Below, piece after piece: positions 42,250 to 52,018 of a stretch of 64,000 nt of DNA. The stretch is from Rubrivivax sp. (GTDB taxonomy: Bacteria > Pseudomonadota > Gammaproteobacteria > Burkholderiales > Burkholderiaceae_C). A program made the position numbers and the translations under genes. The notes beneath the pieces were generated by a model. It saw only the letters and a program-made list of their open reading frames with translations, was not told where the DNA came from and ran no database searches. The stretch lies in NCBI GenBank assembly GCA_030653385.1, contig JAURZM010000070.1, positions 1 through 64,000 on the forward strand. Reading direction: 5' to 3'. The first letter of the stretch is position 1, and each line of letters begins with the position of its first letter.

Positions 42250-43045
42250 GGCGCAGACCGACTTCGGGGCGTTGCTGCGGCACTGGCGAACACTGCGCAG
42301 CTGCTCGCAGCTGACGCTGGCGTTGCAGGCCGAGGTGTCGACGCGGCACCTGAGCTGGCTGGAAACCGGCAAGGCCCAACCCAGCCGCGCCATGGTCTTG
42401 CGGCTGGCGCAGCAGCTGGACGTGCCTTTGCGCGAACGCAACGCCATGCTGTCGGCCGCCGGTTACGCGCCGCTGTACGGCGAACGTCCGCTGTCCGACC
42501 CCGCACTGGCCAGCGCCCGCGCCGCGCTGCAGCGCCTGCTGGATGCCCACGAGCCGTGGCCGGCGCTGGCGGTGGACCGCCACTGGCAGCTGGTGGCGCA
42601 CAACCGCCTGGTGCCCTTGCTGATGGCGTCGGCCGCGCCTGCGCTGCGCGAGCCGCCCATCAACGTGCTGCGTCTGTCGCTGCACCCGCAAGGCCTGGCA
42701 CCGATGGTGGTGAACCTGCCGGCCTGGCGCGACCACGTGCTGGCGCGGCTGCAGCGCCAGGTGGGCGTGACCGGTGACAGCACGCTGGCCGCGCTGCTGG
42801 CAGAGCTGCGCGCCCTGCCCCTGCCGCCGGGCACCCCGCCAGCGTCGACGGAACTGCCCCTGGCCGACGTGGCCGTGCCACTGACACTGAGCACCCCCGA
42901 CGGGCCGCTGAACTTCCTGACCACCATCACCGTCTTCGGCGCGCCGCACGACGTGACGCTGTCGGAACTGGCCGTGGAAACGCTGCTGCCGGCCGACAGT
43001 GCCACCGCCGATGCGCTGCGCCGGCTTCACGCCGGCCTGGGCTGA
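42248..43045 (+). CDS. XRE-family regulator with MmyB-like ligand domain
   Basis: 265 aa. N-terminal helix-turn-helix (about 5-65: LLRHWRTLRSCSQLTLALQA, STRHLSWLETGKAQPSRAMV), followed by the MmyB-like domain (about 95-260) with WPALAVDRHWQLVAHNRLVP and a C-terminal PLTLSTPDGPLNFLTTITVFG. These proteins are thought to bind a fatty-acid-like or other small ligand. It lies between URC4 and upp and may control them. The ATG 42248 uses the end of repeat copy B as its ribosome site (GGGGGGAAGCTTG). Confidence 0.88.
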   Translation: MAQTDFGALLRHWRTLRSCSQLTLALQAEVSTRHLSWLETGKAQPSRAMVLRLAQQLDVPLRERNAMLSAAGYAPLYGERPLSDPALASARAALQRLLDAHEPWPALAVDRHWQLVAHNRLVPLLMASAAPALREPPINVLRLSLHPQGLAPMVVNLPAWRDHVLARLQRQVGVTGDSTLAALLAELRALPLPPGTPPASTELPLADVAVPLTLSTPDGPLNFLTTITVFGAPHDVTLSELAVETLLPADSATADALRRLHAGLG

Positions 43046-43449
43046 TCACGCCCACGCGCCAGCACCAGGCCGACGGCAAACGCCGCCGCGAACAAGGTGT
43101 TCAGCACCGCGTTCTGCCACGCACCCACCGACAGCGAAAACAGGCTGTCCGGCACGTACCAGCAGCCGACCGACGCGGCCACCACCCACCAGCCGCGTGG
43201 CGCGCTGCCGAACGCCGGGCGCAGCGCCAGCAGCAGCGCCACGGCCCAGCCCAGCATCACCGCCCCCAGCACACCGTGCATCAGCGTGGCGTAACGTCGG
43301 GCCGGCTCGGGCCAGGCGTCGATCACAGCCGGGTCGCCGAAGATCAGCAGGCTGAAACCCTGGCGCGTGAGGCCGGGCGCGAGCAGCAGAACCGCACCAA
43401 AACCCACGGTGCCCCAGCACACCACCTGCAGCATCTTGTTCGAGGCCAT
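43027..43449 (-). CDS. Four-span membrane protein, function unknown
   Basis: 140 aa from ATG 43449. Four hydrophobic spans (about 8-30, 50-72, 80-98, 107-130) joined by short loops, with WPEPARRYATLMHGVLGAVM in the second. Resembles small uncharacterised proteobacterial membrane proteins; no function is known. It starts 5 bases after the stop of the c-subunit-like gene, so the two are surely cotranscribed. Its end overlaps the end of the XRE gene by 19 bases on the other strand. Confidence 0.72.
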   Translation of the reverse strand: MASNKMLQVVCWGTVGFGAVLLLAPGLTRQGFSLLIFGDPAVIDAWPEPARRYATLMHGVLGAVMLGWAVALLLALRPAFGSAPRGWWVVAASVGCWYVPDSLFSLSVGAWQNAVLNTLFAAAFAVGLVLARGRDQPRPA

Positions 43450-43454
43450 GGCGT

Positions 43455-43816
<362 letters not shown>

Positions 43817-44452
43817 ATGAACACGCCCGCCGTCCACGTCGTCACCCACCCGCTGGTGCAGCACAAGCTGACGCTGATGCGCCAGAAGGACCTGTCCACC
43901 AGCAGCTTCCGGCGCCTGCTGTACGAGCTGAGCATGTTGATGGCCTACGAGGTGACCCGCGACATGCCCACGCAGATGATCGAGATCGAAACGCCGCTCG
44001 AGAAGATGCAGTCGCCGGTGATCGAAGGCCGCAAGACGGTGTTCGTGGTCGTCATGCGCGCCGGCAGCGGTTTCCTGGACGGCATGCTGGAAGTGGTGCC
44101 GGGCGCACGTGTGGGCCACGTGGGCCTGTACCGCGACCCCAAGACGCTGGTGGCGGTGGAGTACTACTTCAAGATGCCGCACGACATGCACGAGCGTGAC
44201 GCCATCGTGCTGGACCCGATGCTGGCCACCGGCAACAGCGCGGTGGCGGCGGTGGAAAGGCTGAAGGAAACGAAGCCGAAGTCGATCCGCTTCGTGAGCC
44301 TGCTGGCCGCGCCCGAGGGCCTGAAGAAGTTCCACGAGCACCACCCCGACGTGCCGGTGTACACGGCGGCCATCGACCGCCAGCTCAACGAACACGGCTA
44401 CATCGTGCCGGGGCTGGGTGACGCGGGCGACCGCATCTTCGGCACGAAGTAG
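43817..44452 (+). CDS. upp: Uracil phosphoribosyltransferase
   Basis: 211 aa from ATG 43817 with GGAG upstream. Converts uracil plus PRPP to UMP. Motifs: [14 protein letters not shown], the PRPP loop in [13 protein letters not shown], and the C-terminal [17 protein letters not shown] uracil site. In the URC pathway the equivalent enzyme (URC6) makes the nucleotide from which degradation proceeds, so besides salvage it probably feeds the neighbouring URC1/URC4 enzymes. The TAG stop is followed at once by repeat copy C. Confidence 0.97.
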   Translation: MNTPAVHVVTHPLVQHKLTLMRQKDLSTSSFRRLLYELSMLMAYEVTRDMPTQMIEIETPLEKMQSPVIEGRKTVFVVVMRAGSGFLDGMLEVVPGARVGHVGLYRDPKTLVAVEYYFKMPHDMHERDAIVLDPMLATGNSAVAAVERLKETKPKSIRFVSLLAAPEGLKKFHEHHPDVPVYTAAIDRQLNEHGYIVPGLGDAGDRIFGTK

Positions 44453-44542
44453 TTGGCCCCCAAGCTCGCTGGCGCTCGCCACCCCCCGAGGGGGGTGTCC
44501 GCCGACGGGCCGGCAAAGCCGGTTCCGTGGCGGGAAGCTTGA
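44453..44542. repeat. Dispersed palindromic repeat, copy C
   Basis: TTGGCCCCCAAGCTCGCTGG onwards, with the same three hairpins as copy B and the ending GGCGGGAAGCTTGA. It lies between the upp stop and the ybeY stop on the other strand, so it can end transcripts from both sides. The TAG stop plus TTGGCCCCCAAGCTC start is identical in copy A. Confidence 0.85.
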
Positions 44543-44549
44543 TCACTGC

Positions 44550-45002
44550 TCAGCGGCGATAGGGGTCGGCGAAGCCCAAGGCCAGCAGGATCTGGCTCTC
44601 GCGGGCTTCCATTGCCAGCGCGTCGCCTTCCACTTCGTGGTCGAAACCCTGCGCGTGCAGCGTGCCGTGCACCAGCAGGTGCGCGTAGTGCGCGGCGATG
44701 TCGATGCGCTGTTCAATCGCTTCCTGCGCGATCACCGGCGCACACAGGATGAGGTCGGCCATCACCACGGGTTCGTGCTGGTAGTCGAAGGTCAGCACGT
44801 TGGTGGCGCTGTCTTTCTGGCGGTAGTCGCGGTTGAGCTCGCGGCCTTCTTCGGCACCCACGACGCGCACCGTGATTTCACCCGGGTTCAGCAGCGCCGC
44901 TCGCACCCAGCGCGCCACGTGGGAGCGTGGCAGCAGCGCACGGTGGCTGGCATCTGCGAACTGCAGTGACAGCTGCAGCGGTGGCCGCGTCGCCAGCTTC
45001 AT
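44550..45002 (-). CDS. ybeY: Endoribonuclease YbeY
   Basis: 150 aa from ATG 45002, overlapping the ybeZ stop as ATGA. Zn-dependent RNase for 16S rRNA 3'-end maturation and ribosome quality control. The metal motif H-G-x-L-H-x2-G-x-D-H appears as [11 protein letters not shown], and NREYRxKDxxTNVLxF as [18 protein letters not shown]. Linked with ybeZ as in most proteobacteria; lnt/corC, which often follow, are absent here. Confidence 0.96.
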   Translation of the reverse strand: MKLATRPPLQLSLQFADASHRALLPRSHVARWVRAALLNPGEITVRVVGAEEGRELNRDYRQKDSATNVLTFDYQHEPVVMADLILCAPVIAQEAIEQRIDIAAHYAHLLVHGTLHAQGFDHEVEGDALAMEARESQILLALGFADPYRR

Positions 45003-46003
45003 GACCGCCGCACTTCTGCAGCGCGGGACAGCTCGTACGCGTCCACGATGCGCGCCACCAGCGGGTGGCGCACCACGTCGGCTGCCGTGAACTGCGTGAA
45101 GGCGATGCCATTGACCCGCTGCAGCACCTGCGCGGCGTCGACCAGGCCGCTGGGTGTGCCCTGGGGCAGGTCGACCTGGCTCACGTCCCCGGTCACCACG
45201 CACTTGCTGCCAAAGCCGATGCGCGTGAGGAACATCTTCATCTGTTCACGCGTGGTGTTCTGCGCCTCGTCCAGGATGACAAAGGCATGATTCAAGGTGC
45301 GGCCGCGCATGAAGGCCAGCGGCGCGATTTCGATCAGGCCCTTTTCGAAGGCCTTGGTCACGCGGTCGAAGCCCATCAGGTCGTACAGCGCGTCGTACAG
45401 CGGGCGCAGGTAGGGGTCGACCTTCTGTGCCAGGTCGCCGGGCAGGAAACCCAGCCGTTCGCCGGCTTCGACCGCCGGCCGCGTCAGCACGATGCGCTGC
45501 ACGCCGTGACGTTCGAGTGCGTCCACCGCGCAGGCCACGGCCAGGAAGGTCTTGCCGGTGCCGGCCGGGCCGATGCCGAAGGTGATGTCGTGCGACAGCA
45601 TCTGGTGCAGGTACTGCATCTGGTTGGGCGTGCGGCCGCTCAGGTCGCTGTGGCGCGTGTGCAGCACCACCGGTTCGTCGGCTGTGCCGGCGGCCGTGGC
45701 GGGTGTGCTGCCCGGGGCCGCCGTGGCGTCCAGCAGCATCAGTTGCAGCGAACGTTCGCCGATGGCTTCGGTGGCGCGCTGGTACATCGTGTCCAGCAGC
45801 GCCACGGTGCGGTCGACCGCATCACCCGGGCCCTGCACGCGGAAGGTGGCGTCGCGGCGCAGCAGGCTCACGCCCAGGGTCTGCTCGATGAGCCGCAGGT
45901 GTGCGTCCAGCGGGCCGCACAGGTGCGCCAGGCGGCGGTTGTCGGCATCGTCGAAGGTGTGTCGTCGGATCAAGGCGATGGCAATTAGCACACGGGCCGT
46001 CAT
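44999..46003 (-). CDS. ybeZ: PhoH-like ATPase YbeZ
   Basis: 334 aa from ATG 46003. N-terminal KH-like part ([27 protein letters not shown]), then the PhoH ATPase with Walker [31 protein letters not shown], and Walker [14 protein letters not shown]. It partners YbeY in rRNA processing. No ribosome site is evident at 46003, so a start a few codons inside is possible. Frames extending upstream cross the divergent kinase gene and are not coding. Confidence 0.94.
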   Translation of the reverse strand: MTARVLIAIALIRRHTFDDADNRRLAHLCGPLDAHLRLIEQTLGVSLLRRDATFRVQGPGDAVDRTVALLDTMYQRATEAIGERSLQLMLLDATAAPGSTPATAAGTADEPVVLHTRHSDLSGRTPNQMQYLHQMLSHDITFGIGPAGTGKTFLAVACAVDALERHGVQRIVLTRPAVEAGERLGFLPGDLAQKVDPYLRPLYDALYDLMGFDRVTKAFEKGLIEIAPLAFMRGRTLNHAFVILDEAQNTTREQMKMFLTRIGFGSKCVVTGDVSQVDLPQGTPSGLVDAAQVLQRVNGIAFTQFTAADVVRHPLVARIVDAYELSRAAEVRRS

Positions 46004-46051
46004 TGTGGCAGCGCGGCGCTGCTGCGTGCGCCATGCAGAATCCGGCGCAAC

Positions 46052-47914
46052 ATGCGGCATCTGTCTTCCCTTCTGCGCGGGCTGGCCTTGGCCGTCGGCC
46101 TGGCCCTTCTGACCGGCTTGGCCCACGCGCAGGCGCAGGTGCCGGTGCAGCGCATCACCAGTGCGGTCACGGCGCCTGGCGCGGGCCAGCAGTTCCCGGC
46201 GGCAGCGCCCCCGCTGGAGGTGGCGCTGCCCGACGAGTGGGCCCGCACGCGGCCGGGCTTCGAAGGTTCGCTGTGGTACCGCGCCCGCTTCCTGGCACCT
46301 GCGGGGCTGGCCGAAGGCGACCCGCTGGTGCTGCACATCGAACAGGTCTGCAGCAACCTCGAGGTCTACCTGAACGGCCACCTGCTGCACAGCGGCGGGC
46401 GCATGAACCCGCCCATCACCAACAACTGCAACCACCCGCAGCTGGTGACCCTGCCCACCACCCTGCTGCTGGCCGAAGGCAATGTGCTGGACATCCGCGT
46501 CGCCGGCCACGCCAAGGCCGGATCGGGTTCTCGCCAGCGCGCCGGCGGCCTGTCGGCGCTGAACATCGGCAGCCTGTCGCAACTGGCCCCGGTGCAGGCC
46601 CGGCGGACCGCCTTGCAGGTCACGGCACCGCAGGCGGTCAGCGCCACGCTGCTGCTGATGGGTGGCTTCATGTTCGTGCTGGGCTTCATCAACCGGCGGG
46701 AAAGTCACCTGGCCTACTTCGGCGCCTTGTGTGTCGGCTGGGCGCTGGTCAACCTGCGCCTGTGGATGCGCGACGTGCCGCTGGGCCACCTGGCGGTGGA
46801 ATTCCTGGTGTGTTCGCTGCTGGGCTTCATCACCTGGGCCGCGGTGCAGTTCCTGCTGCGTTACGCGGGTGTGCGCATCGGCTGGGTCGACCGTGCACTG
46901 CCCGCGCAGTGCGCACTGTTGGCACTGAGCCTGCTGGCCGCCGGTTCGATGCATTTCAACGCCGTGGCCAACGTCTGGTACGCGGTGATGTCCGCCCAGG
47001 TGGTGGCGGCTTCGGTGGTGCACCTGAAGCGGCGGCGCCACACCCGGTCGGTCTGGTTGATGGCACCGCTGCTGTTGGGCGTGGGCCTGGCGGGGCTCAT
47101 CGAGCTGGCCGTGCAATGGGGCCGCGCACCGAGCGTGTTGGCGCACCTGGCCGAGCTGCTGGTGCCGGTGGCCTTTGTGCTGGTGGGCCTGCGCCTGGTG
47201 CAGCAGCATGGCCATGCGCTGCACCAGGCCGAACAGGGCAAACTGCAACTGGAACAGCGGGTGCGCGAAGCCACGGCCGAAATCGAGCGCAACTTCCGCC
47301 AGCTGTCCGAACTGAAGGTGGAACAGGTCACCGAACGCGAACGCAAGCGCATCGCCGCCGACCTGCACGACGACCTGGGCGCCAAGCTGCTGACCATCGT
47401 GCACACCAGCGAAAGCGAACGCATCAGCACGCTGGCGCGTGAAGCGCTGGAAGAGATGCGGCTGTCGGTGCGTGGCCTGACCGGCAAACCCGTGCGACTG
47501 GCCGATGCCCTGGGCGACTGGCGTGCCGAGGTCATTGCGCGACTGGGCCAGGCCGGCATCGATGGCGGCTGGGACGCACCCGAAGACCTGCCGCAGACAC
47601 TGAGTGCACGGGCCTACGTGCAGACCACGCGCATCCTGCGCGAAGCCACCAGCAACGTCATCAAACACAGCGGCGCCAGCAGCTGCAACGTGACCGCAGG
47701 CATTGCCGACGGTGACTTCCAGCTCATCGTGCAGGACAACGGCGACGGCATCTCCGACCAGATCGACGGTCGCCTGGACCGCGGCCATGGCCTGGCCAGC
47801 ATGAAGAACCGCGCCAAGCAGCTGCAGGGCCAGTGCCTGGTGGAGAGCGGACCGGGCTATGGAACCGTGATACGTCTCACGGTTCCACTCGATCGGGCGA
47901 CCACACCCTCGTGA
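46052..47914 (+). CDS. Membrane sensor histidine kinase, NarL/DegS type (HisKA_3)
   Basis: 620 aa. Signal peptide (1-26), periplasmic beta domain (about 45-170, with [12 protein letters not shown] and [14 protein letters not shown], a galactose-binding-like fold of the 7TMR-DISM sort), then about seven hydrophobic spans (200-390). A coiled coil (395-430) leads to the HisKA_3 dimerisation helix with H in [16 protein letters not shown], and a HATPase with [13 protein letters not shown] and QDNGDGI. This layout senses extracytoplasmic ligands. The cognate regulator gene follows after 54 bases. It is divergent from ybeZ. Confidence 0.92.
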   Translation: MRHLSSLLRGLALAVGLALLTGLAHAQAQVPVQRITSAVTAPGAGQQFPAAAPPLEVALPDEWARTRPGFEGSLWYRARFLAPAGLAEGDPLVLHIEQVCSNLEVYLNGHLLHSGGRMNPPITNNCNHPQLVTLPTTLLLAEGNVLDIRVAGHAKAGSGSRQRAGGLSALNIGSLSQLAPVQARRTALQVTAPQAVSATLLLMGGFMFVLGFINRRESHLAYFGALCVGWALVNLRLWMRDVPLGHLAVEFLVCSLLGFITWAAVQFLLRYAGVRIGWVDRALPAQCALLALSLLAAGSMHFNAVANVWYAVMSAQVVAASVVHLKRRRHTRSVWLMAPLLLGVGLAGLIELAVQWGRAPSVLAHLAELLVPVAFVLVGLRLVQQHGHALHQAEQGKLQLEQRVREATAEIERNFRQLSELKVEQVTERERKRIAADLHDDLGAKLLTIVHTSESERISTLAREALEEMRLSVRGLTGKPVRLADALGDWRAEVIARLGQAGIDGGWDAPEDLPQTLSARAYVQTTRILREATSNVIKHSGASSCNVTAGIADGDFQLIVQDNGDGISDQIDGRLDRGHGLASMKNRAKQLQGQCLVESGPGYGTVIRLTVPLDRATTPS

Positions 47915-47968
47915 TGGGCCGCGGGGCGGCCGATAACATCGAAATCGACCCCCCGCGAAGCCCCTCCG

Positions 47969-48619
47969 ATGAAAACCATTCTGCTGCTCGAAGACCTGCC
48001 CGAAATCCGGGCCTGGCTGCGCAAGCTGGTATTGCAGGTGTTCCCGGGCGCCACCATCTCGGAAAGCGCACGTGTCAGCGACGCCATGGGCCTGGTGGCC
48101 GCGGTCAAGTTCGACCTGGCACTGGTCGACCTGGGGCTGCCCGACGGCTCGGGCGTGGACGTGGTGACCAAGCTGCGCGACATGCAGCCCGAAGCACAGA
48201 GCGTGGTGGTCACCATCCACGACGACGACGAACACCTGTTCCCGGCTTTGCAGGCGGGTGCCTTCGGCTACATCCTGAAGGAACAGGCGCGCGAGCTCAT
48301 CACCGAGCAACTGCAGCGCATCAGCCAGGGCGAGCCGCCGCTGTCGCCCAGCATCGCGCGGCGGGTCATGGCCTATTTCAGCGCCAAGGCCAAGCCGCAG
48401 TCCAACGCCAACGCGATGCCGCAGGTCAACCTGACCGACCGCGAAAGCGAAGTGCTGCTGCGTGTGGCCAAGGGCTACACATTGCCCGAGATCGGCGTGC
48501 AGCTGGGCCTGAGCCGGCACACCATTGCCGACTACGTGAAGCAGATCTACCGCAAGCTCAACGTGAGCTCGCGTGCCGAGGCCGCGCTGGAAGCGCAGCG
48601 CCTGGGCCTGTTCCGCTGA
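47969..48619 (+). CDS. LuxR/NarL-type response regulator
   Basis: 216 aa. Receiver domain 1-120 with the acidic pocket (EDLPE near the N-terminus), phospho-acceptor Asp in LALVDLGLPDGSG and Lys in YILKEQ. A C-terminal GerE helix-turn-helix (about 145-210) has LTDRESEVLLRVAKGYTLPEIGVQLGLSRHTIADYVKQIYRKLNV. Cognate partner of the kinase just upstream. Targets are unknown; the PEP-CTERM gene downstream is a possible one. Confidence 0.95.
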   Translation: MKTILLLEDLPEIRAWLRKLVLQVFPGATISESARVSDAMGLVAAVKFDLALVDLGLPDGSGVDVVTKLRDMQPEAQSVVVTIHDDDEHLFPALQAGAFGYILKEQARELITEQLQRISQGEPPLSPSIARRVMAYFSAKAKPQSNANAMPQVNLTDRESEVLLRVAKGYTLPEIGVQLGLSRHTIADYVKQIYRKLNVSSRAEAALEAQRLGLFR

Positions 48620-48748
48620 AGCGTCACCCGGCGCCATAACGGCGCCGTAACGCTGCCCCTGCGACAGTCTGAACGTCTGCATCGAGCCGGCCCCCATGGT
48701 GGGTCCGGGCCCGGTGCGGCTTTCAGCACAACCGCACGGAGGATTCCC

Positions 48749-49588
48749 ATGTCATTCAAGCAACTTCTCAGCTGCACGGCCCTGGCCCTGTGCACCCTGT
48801 CCGCCCAGGCCTACAACGTGGGCGGCGCCACCCAGTCGCTCATCAGCAACAGCTTCGAGTGGGCCTGGGACGGCAGCTACCTGACCGGCTTTCGCAACGC
48901 GCTGGAAAACCCCGCCAACTTCGGCCCGGGGGGCATCGTCAACCGCACCATCAACACGGTGGACCTGGCCGTGGTGGACAGCACCACGCTGGCCGGCCTG
49001 GACATGTTCGTCGGCACCTGGGTCGAAAACAGCCAGGCCGCCGGTTTTTCGACCGCCGTGCGTGACTTCTTCCTCGCCGGCGGCGACCTCTTCCTGCTGC
49101 AAGACGATTCGAGCCATGACGCGCTTGGCGCAATCCTGGGCATCGAAACCACCGTGAGCACGGGCTCGGTATCCAACGGCGGCGCACCGCTGTTCGACGG
49201 GCCCTTCGGCATCGCCACCGACGTGACCCAGCACTACGCCGTCGGCCAGCTCAGCGAAGCCGCCATCCTGGCCAACAACGGGCGCGTCGGCGGACGCAAC
49301 GTCGAAGGCCAGGTGACGTCGGCCTACTGGCGGGCGGGTGAATACGCGCCGGGTGCGGGCTCGCTGTTCATCATTGCCGACATCGACATGATCGCCACCA
49401 CCACCGACTGCGGCTTGGCCGTCTGCGGGGCCGACTACCTGGCGATGAATTCGAACGCAATCTACGCGCTGAACACCTTCAGCTTCCTGCAAAGTACCGG
49501 CGGCAACCCAGTGCCGGCGCCCGGCACGTTGGTGCTGGCCGGCTCAGCGTTGCTGCTGCTGCGGGGCCTGCAGCGCAAGGCGGGCTGA
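48749..49588 (+). CDS. PEP-CTERM sorting domain protein
   Basis: 279 aa behind GGAGG. Signal peptide (1-21, ending SAQA), a mature domain with few charges and repeated small-residue beta patterns, then the C-terminal sorting signal: short VPAPGTL motif, hydrophobic span (VLAGSALLLL) and basic tail (RGLQRKAG). PAPGTL is a variant of the VPEP form. Such proteins are processed by exosortase EpsH/XrtA and go to the outer surface or exopolysaccharide matrix. No exosortase is in the window. Two Cys (DCGLAVCGAD) may pair. Confidence 0.88.
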   Translation: MSFKQLLSCTALALCTLSAQAYNVGGATQSLISNSFEWAWDGSYLTGFRNALENPANFGPGGIVNRTINTVDLAVVDSTTLAGLDMFVGTWVENSQAAGFSTAVRDFFLAGGDLFLLQDDSSHDALGAILGIETTVSTGSVSNGGAPLFDGPFGIATDVTQHYAVGQLSEAAILANNGRVGGRNVEGQVTSAYWRAGEYAPGAGSLFIIADIDMIATTTDCGLAVCGADYLAMNSNAIYALNTFSFLQSTGGNPVPAPGTLVLAGSALLLLRGLQRKAG

Positions 49589-49617
49589 AACTCGCCGGGC
49601 CGGCTGCCGCCCGACGG

Positions 49618-50379
49618 TCAATCGTCGGCGGCGGTCAGCACCATCAACACGTCGGCGTACCAGGCGCAGTTCAGGCCCAAGGTTTCGTCCTGCACCTTGT
49701 CGCGGCCGCTCATGTCCAGGCTGGCCGAGTGCACACCCAGCAAACGCCAGGGCAGGGACGGCTGCAAGGCCCCGTCATCTTCGGTGGCCTCGTGCGGCGG
49801 CGTGTGCTCGCGCAGCACCACCGGCGCGCCGCTGGTGCCGCGGTGTGTGCGCGCGTCGGTCAGGAAGTAACCCTGACCCTGAAAGCGCAGGCCATACGCT
49901 GAAGCCACCACGGCCTGGCGCACCACCGGCAGGTGGTGCAAGGTGTCGTGAAAGCCCAGCGGGAACCCCACGATCAGGACCGAACTGCCGACCTCGACCG
50001 CCTTGTCGGCGGACTGGATGTGGTCTGGCGTGAAGGGGTGGATGACGGCGTTCTCGGGCAGCGCGTCGCGGTCGATCTGCAGCACCGCCACGTCGATTTC
50101 GCCGGCCGCGTCCCGCCCCTGGCGCCACTGGCTCTTGCCGTCCTCGAACAGCATCATCGAAAGCCCGATCGACCGCGCCAGGTCGTCGACGTCGGTGTGG
50201 ATCTCGATCTCGATCCGGTTGGGGTGGTGCTCGGTGGGTTCGTCGATCAGCACATGGCGGCTGGTCACCAGGAAAAGCCGCTCGTCGCGCTGGAAAAAAA
50301 ACCCGCTGGCGTTGGTGAGCGCCCGATCGTGTTCGAAGGTGCTGATGCGCGCGGCAGTGAGCAGCAGGGAATCGATCAT
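49618..50379 (-). CDS. Trypsin-like serine protease domain protein, probably cytoplasmic
   Basis: 253 aa from ATG 50379, chosen because AAGG lies about 6 bases upstream; ATG 50397 is an alternative. The catalytic triad is visible: His in LVTSRHVLID, Asp in GEIDVAVLQID and Ser in THRGTSGAPVVL. No signal peptide or membrane span is present, unlike DegP-type proteases, and no PDZ domain follows. Stand-alone cytosolic members of this sort occur in many bacteria, sometimes near defence or stress genes. Here it is alone. Function unknown. Confidence 0.8.
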   Translation of the reverse strand: MIDSLLLTAARISTFEHDRALTNASGFFFQRDERLFLVTSRHVLIDEPTEHHPNRIEIEIHTDVDDLARSIGLSMMLFEDGKSQWRQGRDAAGEIDVAVLQIDRDALPENAVIHPFTPDHIQSADKAVEVGSSVLIVGFPLGFHDTLHHLPVVRQAVVASAYGLRFQGQGYFLTDARTHRGTSGAPVVLREHTPPHEATEDDGALQPSLPWRLLGVHSASLDMSGRDKVQDETLGLNCAWYADVLMVLTAADD

Positions 50380-50540
50380 GGGCGGCCTTCGCAGCATGGC
50401 GCGGCGCGCCTTCCGACCCTGGCCTCCCGTGGCCTGGGGTGAACCCTGACCATACCACTGCAGAACCCCGCAGTTGACGGCTTGCGCGGGCCCGCCGCGG
50501 TGGTAACGTGGCCCTGCAAACTCCAGCGAGCCACGGCCAC

Positions 50541-50759
50541 ATGACCCAGCCCCTGCATCGCACACCCGCCACGCGCCAGGAAGCCCTGCGCAGCGCTTTG
50601 CCCGCCACGGTGAACCTGCTCAAGCAGCACCGCGCAGCCGACATCGCCGAGAGCGACATCAACGACTACGTCAACATGAACTGGCTGGAATGGAACGGTG
50701 GCAGCCTGCGCCTGACCGTGACCGGCGACAACGTCTGCCGGCAGATGCGGGAACGCTGA
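50541..50759 (+). CDS. Small conserved-looking soluble protein
   Basis: 72 aa from ATG 50541; the frame is open further up to 50508. Composition is normal, with the core ATVNLLKQHRAADIAESDIN and WLEWNGGSLRLTVTGDNVC. No family function is known to me, but it reads like a real folded alpha/beta protein. It is divergent from the protease gene and tail-to-tail with the HlyD gene. No clear ribosome site, so the exact start is uncertain. Confidence 0.6.
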   Translation: MTQPLHRTPATRQEALRSALPATVNLLKQHRAADIAESDINDYVNMNWLEWNGGSLRLTVTGDNVCRQMRER

Positions 50760-50792
50760 CGCCACACTGAAACTGCGCCGCGGCGCCTGCGG

Positions 50793-52016
50793 TCAACGCT
50801 CGCGGAAGGCCTCGGTGGTCTTCAGCAGCGGGCGCAGCAGGAAACCCAGCACCGAGCGCTGGCCGGTGCGGATTTCCACCGTGCCGGTCATGCCCGGCAA
50901 GACCTGCAGTTCGCGCTCGCCCAGCTTCAGCGTGCTGCTGTCGGTGCGCACCAGCGCGCGGTACCAGGTGCCTTCGGGTGTGGACGCGCGGTCGGGGTCG
51001 CCCAGCGCGTCGGGGCTGATGGTCTGCACCGTGCCCTTCAGGCCACCGTACACCGTGTACTCGTAAGCGCTGAGCTTCACTTCCACCGGCTGCCCGACCT
51101 GGATGAAGCCGATGTCGGAAGGCCGCACCCGCGCCTCGACCAGCACCTTGTCGCCCACTGGCACGATTTCCATCACGGGTGCACCTGGCGCCACCACACC
51201 ACCGGGTGTGTTGGCGCGGATCTGCTTGACGATGCCACGCACCGGCGACACCAGCGTGCTGCGGCGCAACGCGTCGTCGCGCACCACCATCTGTTCCTGC
51301 AACATCGACAGTTCGGTGCGCACACGCACCAGCTCGCTGCTGGCGTCTTGCCGGAAGCGGTTGATGCGTTCGCTCACCTGCAGTTGCAGTTCGTTGATCT
51401 GGCGCCGCACGCGCATGACCTCGACCTCGCTCATCAGGCCCTTGGCCGACATCGCCTCGGCCATGCCCAGTTCCCTGCCCAGCAGCGCGATGTTGCGGCG
51501 GTTGGTGTCCACCGCGTCGGACAACGCGCGGTGGCGTGCGTCGTAGCTCGCGGTTTCGCCCTGCACCACTTCGTCGGGCAGATCGTCTGGAAACTGCAGC
51601 GGTTTGGCGGCGGCTTCGGCCTGCAGGCGTGCCAGCGTGCCCTTCAGCGACTGGCGCTTGGACTGTGTTTCGGCTTGCTGCGCTTCCACACGTGTCGGGT
51701 CCAGCAGCGCCAGCGCCTGGCCCTTGGCCACCTGCTGGCCTTCTCGCACCAGCAGTTCGCGCAGGATGCCCCCTTCCAGGCTGGCGATGACCTGCTCGCG
51801 CCCGTCGGGCACGACCCGGCCGTTGGCCTTGGCCACGATGTCCACACGGGCCACCGAGGCCCAGGCCAGCGCCGTGGCCAGCACCACCAGCAGCAGGTAC
51901 ACGGCCCACATTGCCGCCGGCGCCGGTTCCACCACCTGCGCACCGGCCACCGCGCTGACATAGGCCATGTCGCGCGGTTGCAGGTCGCGGTCCTTGTCGG
52001 GCTTCAAAAGTCCCAT
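50793..52016 (-). CDS. Type I secretion membrane fusion protein (HlyD family)
   Basis: 407 aa. One N-terminal membrane span (about 37-58), a lipoyl-like half (ASLEGGILRELLVREGQQVAKGQ), a long coiled-coil hairpin (150-260), the second lipoyl half (TLVSPVRGIVKQIRANTPGG) and a beta-barrel region. The C-terminus is typical of LapC/HlyD (GTVEIRTGQRSVLGFLLRPL). It bridges the ABC transporter and an outer-membrane TolC-like channel, which is not in the window. It starts 2 bases after the stop of the ABC gene. Confidence 0.95.
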   Translation of the reverse strand: MGLLKPDKDRDLQPRDMAYVSAVAGAQVVEPAPAAMWAVYLLLVVLATALAWASVARVDIVAKANGRVVPDGREQVIASLEGGILRELLVREGQQVAKGQALALLDPTRVEAQQAETQSKRQSLKGTLARLQAEAAAKPLQFPDDLPDEVVQGETASYDARHRALSDAVDTNRRNIALLGRELGMAEAMSAKGLMSEVEVMRVRRQINELQLQVSERINRFRQDASSELVRVRTELSMLQEQMVVRDDALRRSTLVSPVRGIVKQIRANTPGGVVAPGAPVMEIVPVGDKVLVEARVRPSDIGFIQVGQPVEVKLSAYEYTVYGGLKGTVQTISPDALGDPDRASTPEGTWYRALVRTDSSTLKLGERELQVLPGMTGTVEIRTGQRSVLGFLLRPLLKTTEAFRER

Positions 52017-52018
52017 GC

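Noticed and set aside
48631-48650. GGCGCC repeats after the response regulator gene as a terminator
   Set aside because: The two GGCGCC hexamers are short and self-palindromic, with a five-base spacer and no T-run; such motifs are common by chance at this GC content.
46004-48697. In-frame extension of ybeZ upstream to give a protein over 1200 aa
   Set aside because: The extension runs antisense through the histidine kinase and response regulator genes and has no protein-like composition; YbeZ homologues begin near 46003.
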